Assembly (NCBI GenBank): GCA_050701115.1
Contig: JBOHER010000161.1
Span: 1 to 34,027, forward strand
From: JBOHER01 sp050701115
GTDB lineage: Bacteria; Actinomycetota; Actinomycetes; Mycobacteriales; Pseudonocardiaceae
DNA: 34,027 bases
Reading direction: 5' to 3'
Shown: positions 15,220 through 22,554 of the stretch, piece after piece
Numbering within the stretch: the first letter of the stretch is position 1
Layout: each line of letters begins with the position of its first letter
Made by a program: the position numbers and the translations under genes
Notes under the pieces: generated by a model
Database searches by the model: none
The model's input: the letters and a program-made list of their open reading frames with translations, nothing else
What the model was told of the DNA's origin: nothing

Positions 15220-16182
15220 TCACAGGTCGAGGACGAGCCGGTCGGACTTCGCGCGGGAAACGCAGACCATCATGGTGTTGCCCGCGGCCTGCTCGGCCGC
15301 GCTCAGCACCGAGTCCCGGTGGTCGGGAACGCCATCGAGGACTTTTGTCTCGCAGGAGCCGCAGATGCCGTCGCGACACGAGTTGGGCACCGACACCCCG
15401 GCGGCTTCCAGCGCGTCGAGCAGCGAACAGTCAGCAGGCACGTTGACGATGCATCCCGACCGCTGGCAGACGATCTCCAGTGGACGCTCCCCGGTCTCGG
15501 GTGCATCGCGCGTCTTGGCCCTGAACCGTTCGATCCGCAACGAACCGTCCGGCCAGCCTGTTGTGCGCCGCTCCACCGCGTTCAGCAGGGGTTCCGGCCC
15601 GCAGCAGTAGACGACGGTTCCCGGCATGTATTCGGCGAGGATGGTGTCCAGGTCCAGCATTCCCTGCTCATCCTCGGCCACGACGGACACGCGGTCGCCA
15701 TACTCGGCGAGTTCGTCGAGGAAGGCCATCGAGTCGCGTCGCCGACCGCCGTAGTGCAGGTGCCAGTCGGCCCCCGCCGCCTCGATTGACTTGATCATGG
15801 CGAGGATCGGGGTGATCCCGATGCCGCCTGCGATGAACACGTACCGATTCGCCTCGACCAGTTCGAAGTTGTTGCGGGGCCCCACAACCTGGAGCCGGTG
15901 CCCAGGGCGGAGTCCTTCGTGGACGAACTCCGAGCCGCCCAGTGCGGCCTGCTCACGCAGCACGGCCACCAGGTACCGGGTGTTGTCCGCGGGGTCCCCG
16001 CACAGCGAGTACTGCCGCACCAAGGTGTTGCGCAACGTGAGATCGATGTGCGCGCCAGGCGCCCACTCCGGCAGCGGCCGACCCGCCGGATCGACGAGCG
16101 CCAGCGACAGCACGCCGTCCGACTCCCAGGTCATCTGCTTCACGAGTAGCTCCATACGCTGCTCGACCGAGGCGTGGGTCAT
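15220..16182 (-). CDS. Oxygenase reductase (phthalate dioxygenase reductase/VanB type)
   Basis: A 320-residue three-domain electron carrier. An FMN-binding barrel carries RQYS (56-59), an NAD-binding domain carries GGIGITP (119-125) and CCGPEPLL (193-200), and a plant-type [2Fe-2S] ferredoxin lies at the C-terminus (C269, C274, C277, C307; SCRDGICGSC). It should pass electrons from NADH to the Rieske oxygenase two genes downstream. Start ATG 16182 overlaps the stop of the ThDP enzyme by four bases. Longer open frame upstream is a shadow of that gene. All cofactor motifs are intact. Confidence 0.9.
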   Translation of the reverse strand: MTHASVEQRMELLVKQMTWESDGVLSLALVDPAGRPLPEWAPGAHIDLTLRNTLVRQYSLCGDPADNTRYLVAVLREQAALGGSEFVHEGLRPGHRLQVVGPRNNFELVEANRYVFIAGGIGITPILAMIKSIEAAGADWHLHYGGRRRDSMAFLDELAEYGDRVSVVAEDEQGMLDLDTILAEYMPGTVVYCCGPEPLLNAVERRTTGWPDGSLRIERFRAKTRDAPETGERPLEIVCQRSGCIVNVPADCSLLDALEAAGVSVPNSCRDGICGSCETKVLDGVPDHRDSVLSAAEQAAGNTMMVCVSRAKSDRLVLDL

Positions 16183-17837
16183 GACAACCTCCTCTTGACT
16201 TCCTCGGGCGTGGGAACGTGCACCGGCGGCGTGAACGGTGCCGGCATCTCGCCGTAGGCCGCCAGGTCGACCTCGACCACCACCGGACCACCGGCTGCGA
16301 CGGCACCCCGGAGTGCGCCGGTCACCTCGGCAGGCGCGCCGATGCGCAGGTACGGCAGGGCCAGGGATCGTGACAGCAGCTCGAAGTCGGGGGTGGCGAG
16401 GTCTACGCCGGCGCGGGGGCTGCCTTGGGCGTCCTGCATGTTGCGCAGCACGCCGTACCCACGGTCGTTGAACAGCAGCAACACCAGCCACGGCCGCTCC
16501 TGCGCCAGCGTGAGCAGCTCACCGAGGTGCACCGCGAGCCCGCCGTCGCCTGCCACGACCACCGTTGGCGTGTCCGGACGCGCGACGGCGGCGCCGATGC
16601 CCATGCCGAGCCCCTGCCCGATGCCGCCGCCGCGGGGAAACACGTTGTCGCGGGGGTCGAAGAACTCAAGCAGCCGGTTTCCCCATGAGCTGGACGCGAT
16701 GGTGACGTCGCGGGCGACGACGGCGTTGCGTGGCAGCACCTCGCGCAGCGCGTCGGCGAAGCGCGCATGCTCACCGAGGTTGCGGCGCTGCCGGTCGCGG
16801 ACCTCGCCCCGCACCTTGGTGACCTGGGCGCTCCAGTTCGGGTCGGTTGCCGAACCGTCCGGCAGCTGTGCCAGCACGGTGCGGAGGAAGGCGTTGATAT
16901 CGGAGACCACGCCGACCTTGGCCGGGTAGACCCTGCCGATCGCGGCTTCGTCGATGTCGACCTGGATGTGGGTCGCGGGCACCTGCAGGCGGTAGTCGGC
17001 GGTCTCGTTGGACCGGAAATGGGTGCCGAGGCTCAGCAGCAGATCGGCATCGTGGAGCAGCTGCTGCCCCGCGGGGGTGGTGGCGTAGTTGCCGACACAG
17101 AGCGGGTGGTCCTCGCCGACGGCGCCCCGGCCGGAGTTGCTGGTGAGCAGGCCCGCGCCAAGGCGCTCCACGAACTGACGCAGCGACTCGCCCGCCCGAG
17201 CCACACCGCCGCCGGCCCACACGAGGGGCCGCTCCGCCTGGGCGAGCAGCGTCACGACCTCCCCGGGCACCTGGCTCACGCGCTCCGGGGCAGGATCCGG
17301 GTACTCGCCAAGCCGGGTCTCGGGGTGGGGGAAGTACTGCAGGTCGATCGGCCACTCGACACTGACCGGCCCGCAGGGGGCCTGGCGTGCGTCGAGCACC
17401 GCCTGCCACAGGATCAGCCGGGCGGTCCGGGTGTCGGTGATGGTGTGCGCCGTCTTCGACACCGCCGTGAGCATGCCCAGCTGGTCCCTGGTCTCGTGGA
17501 TGAAGCCGCGCCCCGACCCGAGGTGGGCGAGCTCGACCTGCCCGGTCACGTGCAACACCGAGGTCGCCGAGCTCAACGACTCGACCAGCGAGCCCGCCGC
17601 ATTGCCTGCGCCGGTGCCCGTGCTGGTGAGGGCGCAGCCGAGGCCGTCGCGGGCCCGCGCGTAGCCGTCCGCGGCGTTAACCGCGGTCGCTTCGTGCCGC
17701 ACCGGGACGAACCGCAGCCGCTGCGACACCGCCTCGACGAGCGGGAGGTTGTGCACGCTGACCACGCCGAACACGGTGTCGACACCCGCGTGCTCGAGCA
17801 CGTCGACGAGGAGGTGGCCGCCATTGGAGTGGGTCAT
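16179..17837 (-). CDS. ThDP-dependent decarboxylase/lyase (benzoylformate decarboxylase-like)
   Basis: A 552-residue three-domain ThDP enzyme. The activating glutamate lies in VPVRHEATAVNAADGYARAR (E49), a central domain has the ALS-type layout, and the cofactor motif is VVVAGDGGLAVHLGEL with the expected asparagine in LLFNDRGYGVLRN. The family includes acetolactate synthase, benzoylformate decarboxylase and similar 2-oxo-acid enzymes. With an aldehyde dehydrogenase in the same cluster, decarboxylation of an aryl 2-oxo acid to an aldehyde is a natural guess (inference). It lies ten bases downstream of an SDR gene and is coupled to the reductase. FAD-binding is uncertain. Confidence 0.85.
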   Translation of the reverse strand: MTHSNGGHLLVDVLEHAGVDTVFGVVSVHNLPLVEAVSQRLRFVPVRHEATAVNAADGYARARDGLGCALTSTGTGAGNAAGSLVESLSSATSVLHVTGQVELAHLGSGRGFIHETRDQLGMLTAVSKTAHTITDTRTARLILWQAVLDARQAPCGPVSVEWPIDLQYFPHPETRLGEYPDPAPERVSQVPGEVVTLLAQAERPLVWAGGGVARAGESLRQFVERLGAGLLTSNSGRGAVGEDHPLCVGNYATTPAGQQLLHDADLLLSLGTHFRSNETADYRLQVPATHIQVDIDEAAIGRVYPAKVGVVSDINAFLRTVLAQLPDGSATDPNWSAQVTKVRGEVRDRQRRNLGEHARFADALREVLPRNAVVARDVTIASSSWGNRLLEFFDPRDNVFPRGGGIGQGLGMGIGAAVARPDTPTVVVAGDGGLAVHLGELLTLAQERPWLVLLLFNDRGYGVLRNMQDAQGSPRAGVDLATPDFELLSRSLALPYLRIGAPAEVTGALRGAVAAGGPVVVEVDLAAYGEMPAPFTPPVHVPTPEEVKRRLS

Positions 17838-17846
17838 ATCCGCTCC

Positions 17847-18632
17847 TCAACCCACGTAGCGGCTCACGCCGCCACAGACGTCGAGCGACGCCCCCGTGAC
17901 ATACGAGGCGCGCGGGGACAGCAGCGTCACGATCATCGCGGCGACTTCGTCGGCCGAGCCGAACCTGCCTGCCGCGATACCCCTGTCCGCGGCGAGCTCG
18001 CGCTCCCACTGCGCGAAACCGAGCTGGGTGCCCGATTCCTGGTGGCGGCGCCGCCACTGCCCGGTGTCGATCAGGCCGAGGCAGACCGAGTTGACCCTGA
18101 TCTCGGGTGCGTACTCCAGCGCCATGGACTTGGTCAGGTTCAGCAGCCCTGCCCGTGCGGCCGATGTGGTGACCAGCCGCGGCTCCGGCTGCTTGGCCAG
18201 CACGGCGTTGAGGTTCACGATCGCGGCGACGGGGGAACGGCGCAGCAGCGGCAGCGCCGCGGTCACGGTGTTGAGCACGCCACTGAACTTGAGGTCGAGC
18301 TCGTCGCGGAAGTCCTCGGTCGTCGCGTTTGCCAGGGCCTTCATCCTGGACTGGCCAGCGTTGTTCACCAGGCCGTCCAACCCGCCGAAACGCCGTTCGG
18401 TCGCGGTGAGCAGTGCCCGCACCACATCCGGGTCGCGCACGTCGCACGTGCGGGCGAGAACCCGGTCGGCCGGTGCCCCGATGTCGGCCAGCGCCTTCTC
18501 CAACACGTCCAGCCTCCTGGCGCAGGTGGCCACGTTGGCGCCCTCCTCGAGCAGGATGCGCACAGTTGCCAGGCCGACGCCGGAGCTGCCGCCGGTCACC
18601 AGGACGGTGCGGTCGGTGAGCTGGAGATCCAT
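17847..18632 (-). CDS. SDR-family protein lacking the canonical catalytic residues
   Basis: A 261-residue Rossmann-fold SDR. The cofactor glycine motif TGGSSGVG (13-20) and NNAG (90-93) are intact, and the C-terminus has the normal VTGASLDVCGG. Where classical SDRs have Ser, Tyr-x3-Lys, this protein has NLNAVLAKQPEP followed by TTSAARAGLLNLTKS. So the alignment positions are Ala143, Thr156 and Arg160. It may bind NAD(P) without classical oxidoreductase chemistry, or use other residues. I have an impression that a subfamily shares this change, which would mean it is selected rather than decay. Next to a canonical SDR (20 bases upstream). Confidence 0.82.
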   Translation of the reverse strand: MDLQLTDRTVLVTGGSSGVGLATVRILLEEGANVATCARRLDVLEKALADIGAPADRVLARTCDVRDPDVVRALLTATERRFGGLDGLVNNAGQSRMKALANATTEDFRDELDLKFSGVLNTVTAALPLLRRSPVAAIVNLNAVLAKQPEPRLVTTSAARAGLLNLTKSMALEYAPEIRVNSVCLGLIDTGQWRRRHQESGTQLGFAQWERELAADRGIAAGRFGSADEVAAMIVTLLSPRASYVTGASLDVCGGVSRYVG

Positions 18633-18651
18633 GTCTGTTGCCTCCGGTAGT

Positions 18652-19401
18652 TCAGGAGAAGACGAAGCCGCCGTTGACGACGATCTGCTGGCCGGTCAGG
18701 TACTCCGCATCCGGCCCGAGCAGGAACGCGATCACCCCGATCACGTCCGATGGCTGCTGGTCGCGGGTCAGTGCCCGGTTTGCGCGATAGAGCTCGTGCC
18801 GGTGTTGCGGAACGTTGGCCGCGGCCTCGGTGTCGGTCAGTCCGGGAGCGAGGGTGTTCACGGTGATGCCATTCGGGCCGACGTCCCGCGCCATCGCCCG
18901 TGTCAGTGCCGCCAGCCCGCCCTTGGACGCGATGTAGTGCGCAAGCCTCTGCGAGCCGTACAGCGCGGCGTCCGAGCCGATGTTGACGATGCGGCCGCGT
19001 CCAGCACCGATCATGGACGGAAGTACCGCGCGGGAGACCAGCCAGGGGCCGCGCAGGTTCACGGCCATCAGCGAGTCCCACTCGTCCGGCGTGATCTCGT
19101 GCACCAGCTTGCCGCCGACACCCGCGGCCAGCGCCGCGTTGTTGACGAGACCGAACAGCGGGCCATCCGCGGTGACCGTGCGCGCCATCGCGGTGACCGA
19201 CTCCTCGTCGGTCACGTCGACGGTGACGGTGTGCACGCGCAGGCCGTCGGCGGCCAGCTTCTGCTGAGCCGCCGCCAGCCAGTCGGCGCGGATGTCGGCC
19301 AGCCAGACCTGCGCGCCGTCCTCGGCGAGGCGGCGGGCGGCCGCCAAGCCGAGGCCACGGCCGGCGCCGGTGACCAGCACGGTGCTGTCGGACAGTGCCA
19401 T
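18652..19401 (-). CDS. SDR-family NAD(P)-dependent oxidoreductase
   Basis: A 249-residue classical SDR. It has the cofactor loop VTGAGRGLG, LVNNAA, the catalytic serine in NIGSDAALYGS, and the Tyr-x3-Lys pair in HYIASKGGLAALTRAMARDV. It ends with YLTGQQIVVNGGF. It probably oxidises a dihydrodiol or secondary alcohol in the pathway, for instance the cis-diol made by the Rieske enzyme, but SDR substrate cannot be read from sequence. Its ATG shares one base with the cupin stop (TGATG). Intact. Confidence 0.9.
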   Translation of the reverse strand: MALSDSTVLVTGAGRGLGLAAARRLAEDGAQVWLADIRADWLAAAQQKLAADGLRVHTVTVDVTDEESVTAMARTVTADGPLFGLVNNAALAAGVGGKLVHEITPDEWDSLMAVNLRGPWLVSRAVLPSMIGAGRGRIVNIGSDAALYGSQRLAHYIASKGGLAALTRAMARDVGPNGITVNTLAPGLTDTEAAANVPQHRHELYRANRALTRDQQPSDVIGVIAFLLGPDAEYLTGQQIVVNGGFVFS

Positions 19402-19907
19402 CAGTCGCGAGCGATCCCGTGCACGGCCGAGGTCTCCGGGTAGGTCGGCACCTGCGGCTTCTGGGCTCCGATGATCACGCAGAACAGTGCGTCCGAGTCG
19501 CCGTTGTTCTTCAGGCTGCGCGGTACCCCGGCGGGAACCACGATCATGTCCCGGTAGCCGAGTGTGCGCTTGACGACGTCGGTTTCCCGGTGAATGCCGA
19601 CCTCGACCTCGCCCTCGAGCACGAAGAAGGCCTCCTCCGCGTCGTGGTGGGTGTGCTCCGGACCCTCGGCACCCGGTGGCAGCAGCATGTTGGAGAAGGT
19701 GAAACCGTTCGACGGGATCGTGCGGGTGTCGCCCTCGTGGTCACCGGTGGCACCGGAGCCGACGTAGCGGATCTGCGCCCGCCGGAACTGATCACCCGCC
19801 TTCGTCTGGAAGCCGAGCGTGTCCCAGTCCTCGTAGCGACTCTGCTTGGTCAGGATGAGCGAGTCGGTGAACTCCTTGAGGTCGGCGGTGTCATAGTCGA
19901 GTGCCAT
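19401..19907 (-). CDS. Cupin-domain protein
   Basis: A 168-residue single-domain cupin. Motif 1 is GPEHTHHDAEEAFFVLEGE (H85, H87 and a following glutamate). Motif 2 is DMIVVPAGVPRSLKNNG, where the usual metal-binding histidine is an arginine (R130). So the metal set is H-H-E only, unless H88 contributes. A role as a small dioxygenase, isomerase or hydrolase on a ring-cleavage product is possible; the family does not decide it. It is followed by an overlapping SDR and preceded by an alpha/beta hydrolase 24 bases away, inside the catabolic operon. Confidence 0.82.
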   Translation of the reverse strand: MALDYDTADLKEFTDSLILTKQSRYEDWDTLGFQTKAGDQFRRAQIRYVGSGATGDHEGDTRTIPSNGFTFSNMLLPPGAEGPEHTHHDAEEAFFVLEGEVEVGIHRETDVVKRTLGYRDMIVVPAGVPRSLKNNGDSDALFCVIIGAQKPQVPTYPETSAVHGIARD

Positions 19908-19931
19908 GGTTGGGTTCCCTTTCGTCTTCGG

Positions 19932-20711
19932 TTAGCTGTAGAGCCGTTCGATGATGTTGATGTAAGCCGAGAGCCAGGCGTTGAAGGACTCCGGTTGTTC
20001 CTGGTTGGCCAGGTGCCCCGCGGCGCGGATGGTCACGAACACCGCGTCCGGAATGCCGCCGGCCAGCGCCTGGCTCTCGTCGTTCCCGGTGACGGTGTCC
20101 TCGGCCCCGCACAGCACCAGCGTCGGTGCCGCTACCGCTGCCAGTTCCGGGCTGAGGTCAGTAGCGGCCATGGACTCCGCGGCGTAGCGGTAGCCGGGCA
20201 GCCGGATGGCCTCGGCCATGGTGGCGACGACGCGGTCGACCAGCGACGGTGGCGCAGCGTCGGACACCAGCCGTGGTCCACGGGTCACGGCGAACTCGTG
20301 CGGCCCGCGGCGGTGCAGCTCGGCAGCCCGGCCACGCATCGCATCGGCCTGCTCTGCGGTGCGGCCGGAGCCGCGGGTCGAGTCGGCAAGGATCAGGCTG
20401 CGGACGACTTCTGAGTGGCGCCGCGCGAGGCGGAGGGCGATCACACCGCCCCAGGAGACGCCGAGCACGTGAGCGGCGCCGACGTCTCGGCTGCGCAGCA
20501 ACTCGGCTGCGGCGTCGGCGTAGCCGTCCAGGTCAATGGCCGCTGGCGGGTCGGCCGACTTGCCGTAGCCGGGCGCGTCCCATGCCAGAAACCTGAGCTC
20601 GCCCGCGAGCTCGTCGATCTGTGGCGCGAACGCGGCCGAGCTGGACCCGATCCCGTGCAGGCACAACACCGTGGGGCCGGTGCCTTCGTCGATGACGTTG
20701 ATCTCGCTCAT
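19932..20711 (-). CDS. Alpha/beta hydrolase, ring-cleavage-product or enol-lactone hydrolase type
   Basis: A 259-residue alpha/beta hydrolase started at ATG 20711. It has the oxyanion HGIGSSSAAF (19-28), DAPGYGKSADPP, the nucleophile elbow GVSWGG (Ser86), the late acid in CGAEDTVTG and the histidine in RAAGHLANQEQP. This text is shared by 3-oxoadipate enol-lactonases and meta-cleavage hydrolases such as BphD. With an extradiol-type dioxygenase two genes upstream, hydrolysis of a meta-cleavage product is the likely job. A longer open frame to 20930 is a shadow of the neighbour. Intact triad. Confidence 0.88.
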   Translation of the reverse strand: MSEINVIDEGTGPTVLCLHGIGSSSAAFAPQIDELAGELRFLAWDAPGYGKSADPPAAIDLDGYADAAAELLRSRDVGAAHVLGVSWGGVIALRLARRHSEVVRSLILADSTRGSGRTAEQADAMRGRAAELHRRGPHEFAVTRGPRLVSDAAPPSLVDRVVATMAEAIRLPGYRYAAESMAATDLSPELAAVAAPTLVLCGAEDTVTGNDESQALAGGIPDAVFVTIRAAGHLANQEQPESFNAWLSAYINIIERLYS

Positions 20712-20718
20712 CGCCGCC

Positions 20719-21549
20719 TCACACGATCCGTACCGGCCGGCCGAGCAGCACCGACAGCGACCGCAGCACGGCGAAGGGCACGATCCCGCTGGTGCGTGGG
20801 TTGCCGGGGGACGGGTGGTTGCGGATCTCGAAGCGGTACTGCCCGCATCCGCCGTCGGCTTCGATGAGGTGGTTGGTGAGTTCGGCGGCCGGGTCGGCGA
20901 CCAGCACGACATCGACCAGGTCGAAGTCACCGACCGCGAGCGCGACCGTGGCTGCCACGTTGAGCGAGCGCGGGAACGACTTGGCGGCTTCGCGGGCGCC
21001 GCCGCGGAAGACCTCGATCGGTTCCCTGCTTGCCAGGATGCGCTGCCGGGTCTGCTGGTCCATCCACGGCTGCACCAGCGAGCCCGGCAGCTTGGTCGTG
21101 GTCACCAGGACCGAACGCATCGGCGCACCGGCCGTAGCGCTGACCAACAGGTCGATTCCGCCGACCGCGCCCGAGGTGAACAGCAGGCGGCCCGGGCCGG
21201 CGGCGAGCAGCCGCTCGGCGAGCAGCGGGTCGGCGAGCGCGCCGACGGAGGTGACGAGCAGGTCGGCGCCTTGTTCCAGAACGTGCACCCCGTGCTGGGC
21301 CACCATCTGTTGGCCTGCGCACTCGACGATCACGTCGCAGGTTTCGAGCGCCTGCGCGAGGCTTAGCTGCGGCACGTCGGCGCCGACGACCGGCCGGTTG
21401 TCGACGACGGCCACGAGTTGCGCTCCCGCCACCGCGCCGGCCGCCAGCTCACGGATCACCGTGCTGCCGATGGCGCCGTTGCCGACGACAGCGACCCGAG
21501 CTGTCCGGCTCGCTCGGCGCACCGGGGCAAGCTGGGCAACGGCGCTCAC
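20719..21549 (-). CDS. Aspartate dehydrogenase-like (NadX/AspDH-family) protein
   Basis: A 276-residue Rossmann protein started at GTG 21549, which overlaps the VOC gene stop (GTGA). The N-terminus has RVAVVGNGAIGSTVIREL and DVIVECAGQQMVAQHG. The middle has LLFTSGAVGGIDLL, and the C-terminal domain ends with EIRNHPSPGNPRTSGIVPFA, a segment typical of L-aspartate dehydrogenase. In biosynthesis this enzyme supplies iminoaspartate for NAD. In an aromatic-degradation operon it more likely acts on an amino or imino intermediate, or on an aldehyde (inference). Intact by length and motif. Confidence 0.8.
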   Translation of the reverse strand: MSAVAQLAPVRRASRTARVAVVGNGAIGSTVIRELAAGAVAGAQLVAVVDNRPVVGADVPQLSLAQALETCDVIVECAGQQMVAQHGVHVLEQGADLLVTSVGALADPLLAERLLAAGPGRLLFTSGAVGGIDLLVSATAGAPMRSVLVTTTKLPGSLVQPWMDQQTRQRILASREPIEVFRGGAREAAKSFPRSLNVAATVALAVGDFDLVDVVLVADPAAELTNHLIEADGGCGQYRFEIRNHPSPGNPRTSGIVPFAVLRSLSVLLGRPVRIV

Positions 21550-22484
21550 GCGAGGGCCCCGGCGGCCAGTTCCGGGTGGCTCTCGAAGACACCGCGGTCC
21601 TCGATCCCGGCCATGTGGGTCCGGACCTGCTTGGACGGCGGACCTGCCGTGCCCCAGAGGTCGGACAGCTCCGGCACCCGCCGCCACACCCGGCACAGCC
21701 AGGCGTCCTCCTCGATCTGGGCGACCTCGGAGGTGTACTCACACACCAGCCCTGCCGGGTCGGCGAAGTAGGAGAAGGTGTTGTTGCCGGGGCCGTGCCG
21801 CCCAGGGCCCCACAGCGGGGTGATGCCGTGGTGCTTGAGCGAGCCGATGCCCCGCATGAAGTGGTCGATCGAGCGCATCTCGTAGGCGACGTGGTTGACC
21901 GAGGCCCACTCGGCCTGGTTGAAGGCGATCGAGTGGTGGTCGGTGTTGCAGCGCAGAAACGCCATCTGGTGCTCGGACCAGTCCGACACCCGCATGCCGA
22001 GGACCGTGGTGTAGAAGTCGACCGAGCGGTCGATGTCGACGGTGTTGAGCACCACGTGGGTCACGCCGACCGGGACCGGCGCGTCGGCGCTCACCGGCAC
22101 CACCGACTCCATCTCGGCGGCGAACTCGATCAGCCTGCCCTCGGGGTCGGCGAACCGCACGCCGTATCCGCCGCCGACCTGGTCGAGCGGGCCCGGCTCA
22201 CGCAGCAGCGGAACGCCCCGGGCCTGGAGGCGACGCGCGGCCTCATCGACCTCCGCCGTTGTCCGGATCGCGAACGAGATCTTGCCCAGCCCGTTCTGGC
22301 CTGCCTTGCTCAGCTGCAGCACGTGGTGGTTCTGGCCGGTGCCGCGCAGCCAGGTGTGCTCGACGTCCTGCTCCACGACGGACAGCCCCCACACCTCGCG
22401 ATAGAAGTCGCTGGACTCGGACAGCGTGGGAACGCGGAGCTGAATCGAACGGACCGAGTGCAGGCGGGCGACTGGCTGGTTCAT
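21546..22484 (-). CDS. VOC-fold extradiol-type dioxygenase (2,3-dihydroxybiphenyl/catechol 2,3-dioxygenase-like)
   Basis: A 312-residue two-module VOC protein. The C-terminal module has the Fe(II) ligands expected for extradiol enzymes: H143 (VTHVVLN), H198 (VNHVAYE) and E249 (LVCEYTSE). An active-site His pair DHHSIAFN (183-184) is also present. The N-terminal module is the degenerate half, as in BphC. It should split an aromatic diol next to the hydroxyls. First gene of the second transcription unit: GGAGGG lies three bases before ATG 22484, behind a strong promoter/operator at 22,510-22,541. Coupled to the AspDH-like gene by GTGA. Confidence 0.88.
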   Translation of the reverse strand: MNQPVARLHSVRSIQLRVPTLSESSDFYREVWGLSVVEQDVEHTWLRGTGQNHHVLQLSKAGQNGLGKISFAIRTTAEVDEAARRLQARGVPLLREPGPLDQVGGGYGVRFADPEGRLIEFAAEMESVVPVSADAPVPVGVTHVVLNTVDIDRSVDFYTTVLGMRVSDWSEHQMAFLRCNTDHHSIAFNQAEWASVNHVAYEMRSIDHFMRGIGSLKHHGITPLWGPGRHGPGNNTFSYFADPAGLVCEYTSEVAQIEEDAWLCRVWRRVPELSDLWGTAGPPSKQVRTHMAGIEDRGVFESHPELAAGALA

Positions 22485-22509
22485 GGTCCCTCCAAAGTGT
22501 CTCTGTGAT

Positions 22510-22541
22510 AAAAGATTAAGCGCTTAAGCTTTTGCCGTCAA
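22510..22541 (-). promoter_or_regulatory. Promoter with embedded palindromic operator for the VOC-dioxygenase operon
   Basis: On the minus strand there is TTGACG (22541-22536), a 17-base spacer, then TAATCT (22518-22513). A 24-base palindrome (22510-22533) with core TTAAGCGCTTAA and outer AAAAG/CTTTT arms, one mismatched pair, fills the spacer and covers the -10. A protein bound here would block polymerase, so the operon is probably repressed until inducer binds. A MarR-type protein encoded to the right is the natural candidate. Confidence 0.8.
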
Positions 22542-22554
22542 GGGGCCCAGCCCG

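Noticed and set aside
16767..18650. 627-codon plus-strand open frame
   Set aside because: Lies antisense across the ThDP enzyme and SDR genes, whose motifs are clear; the product has no family features.
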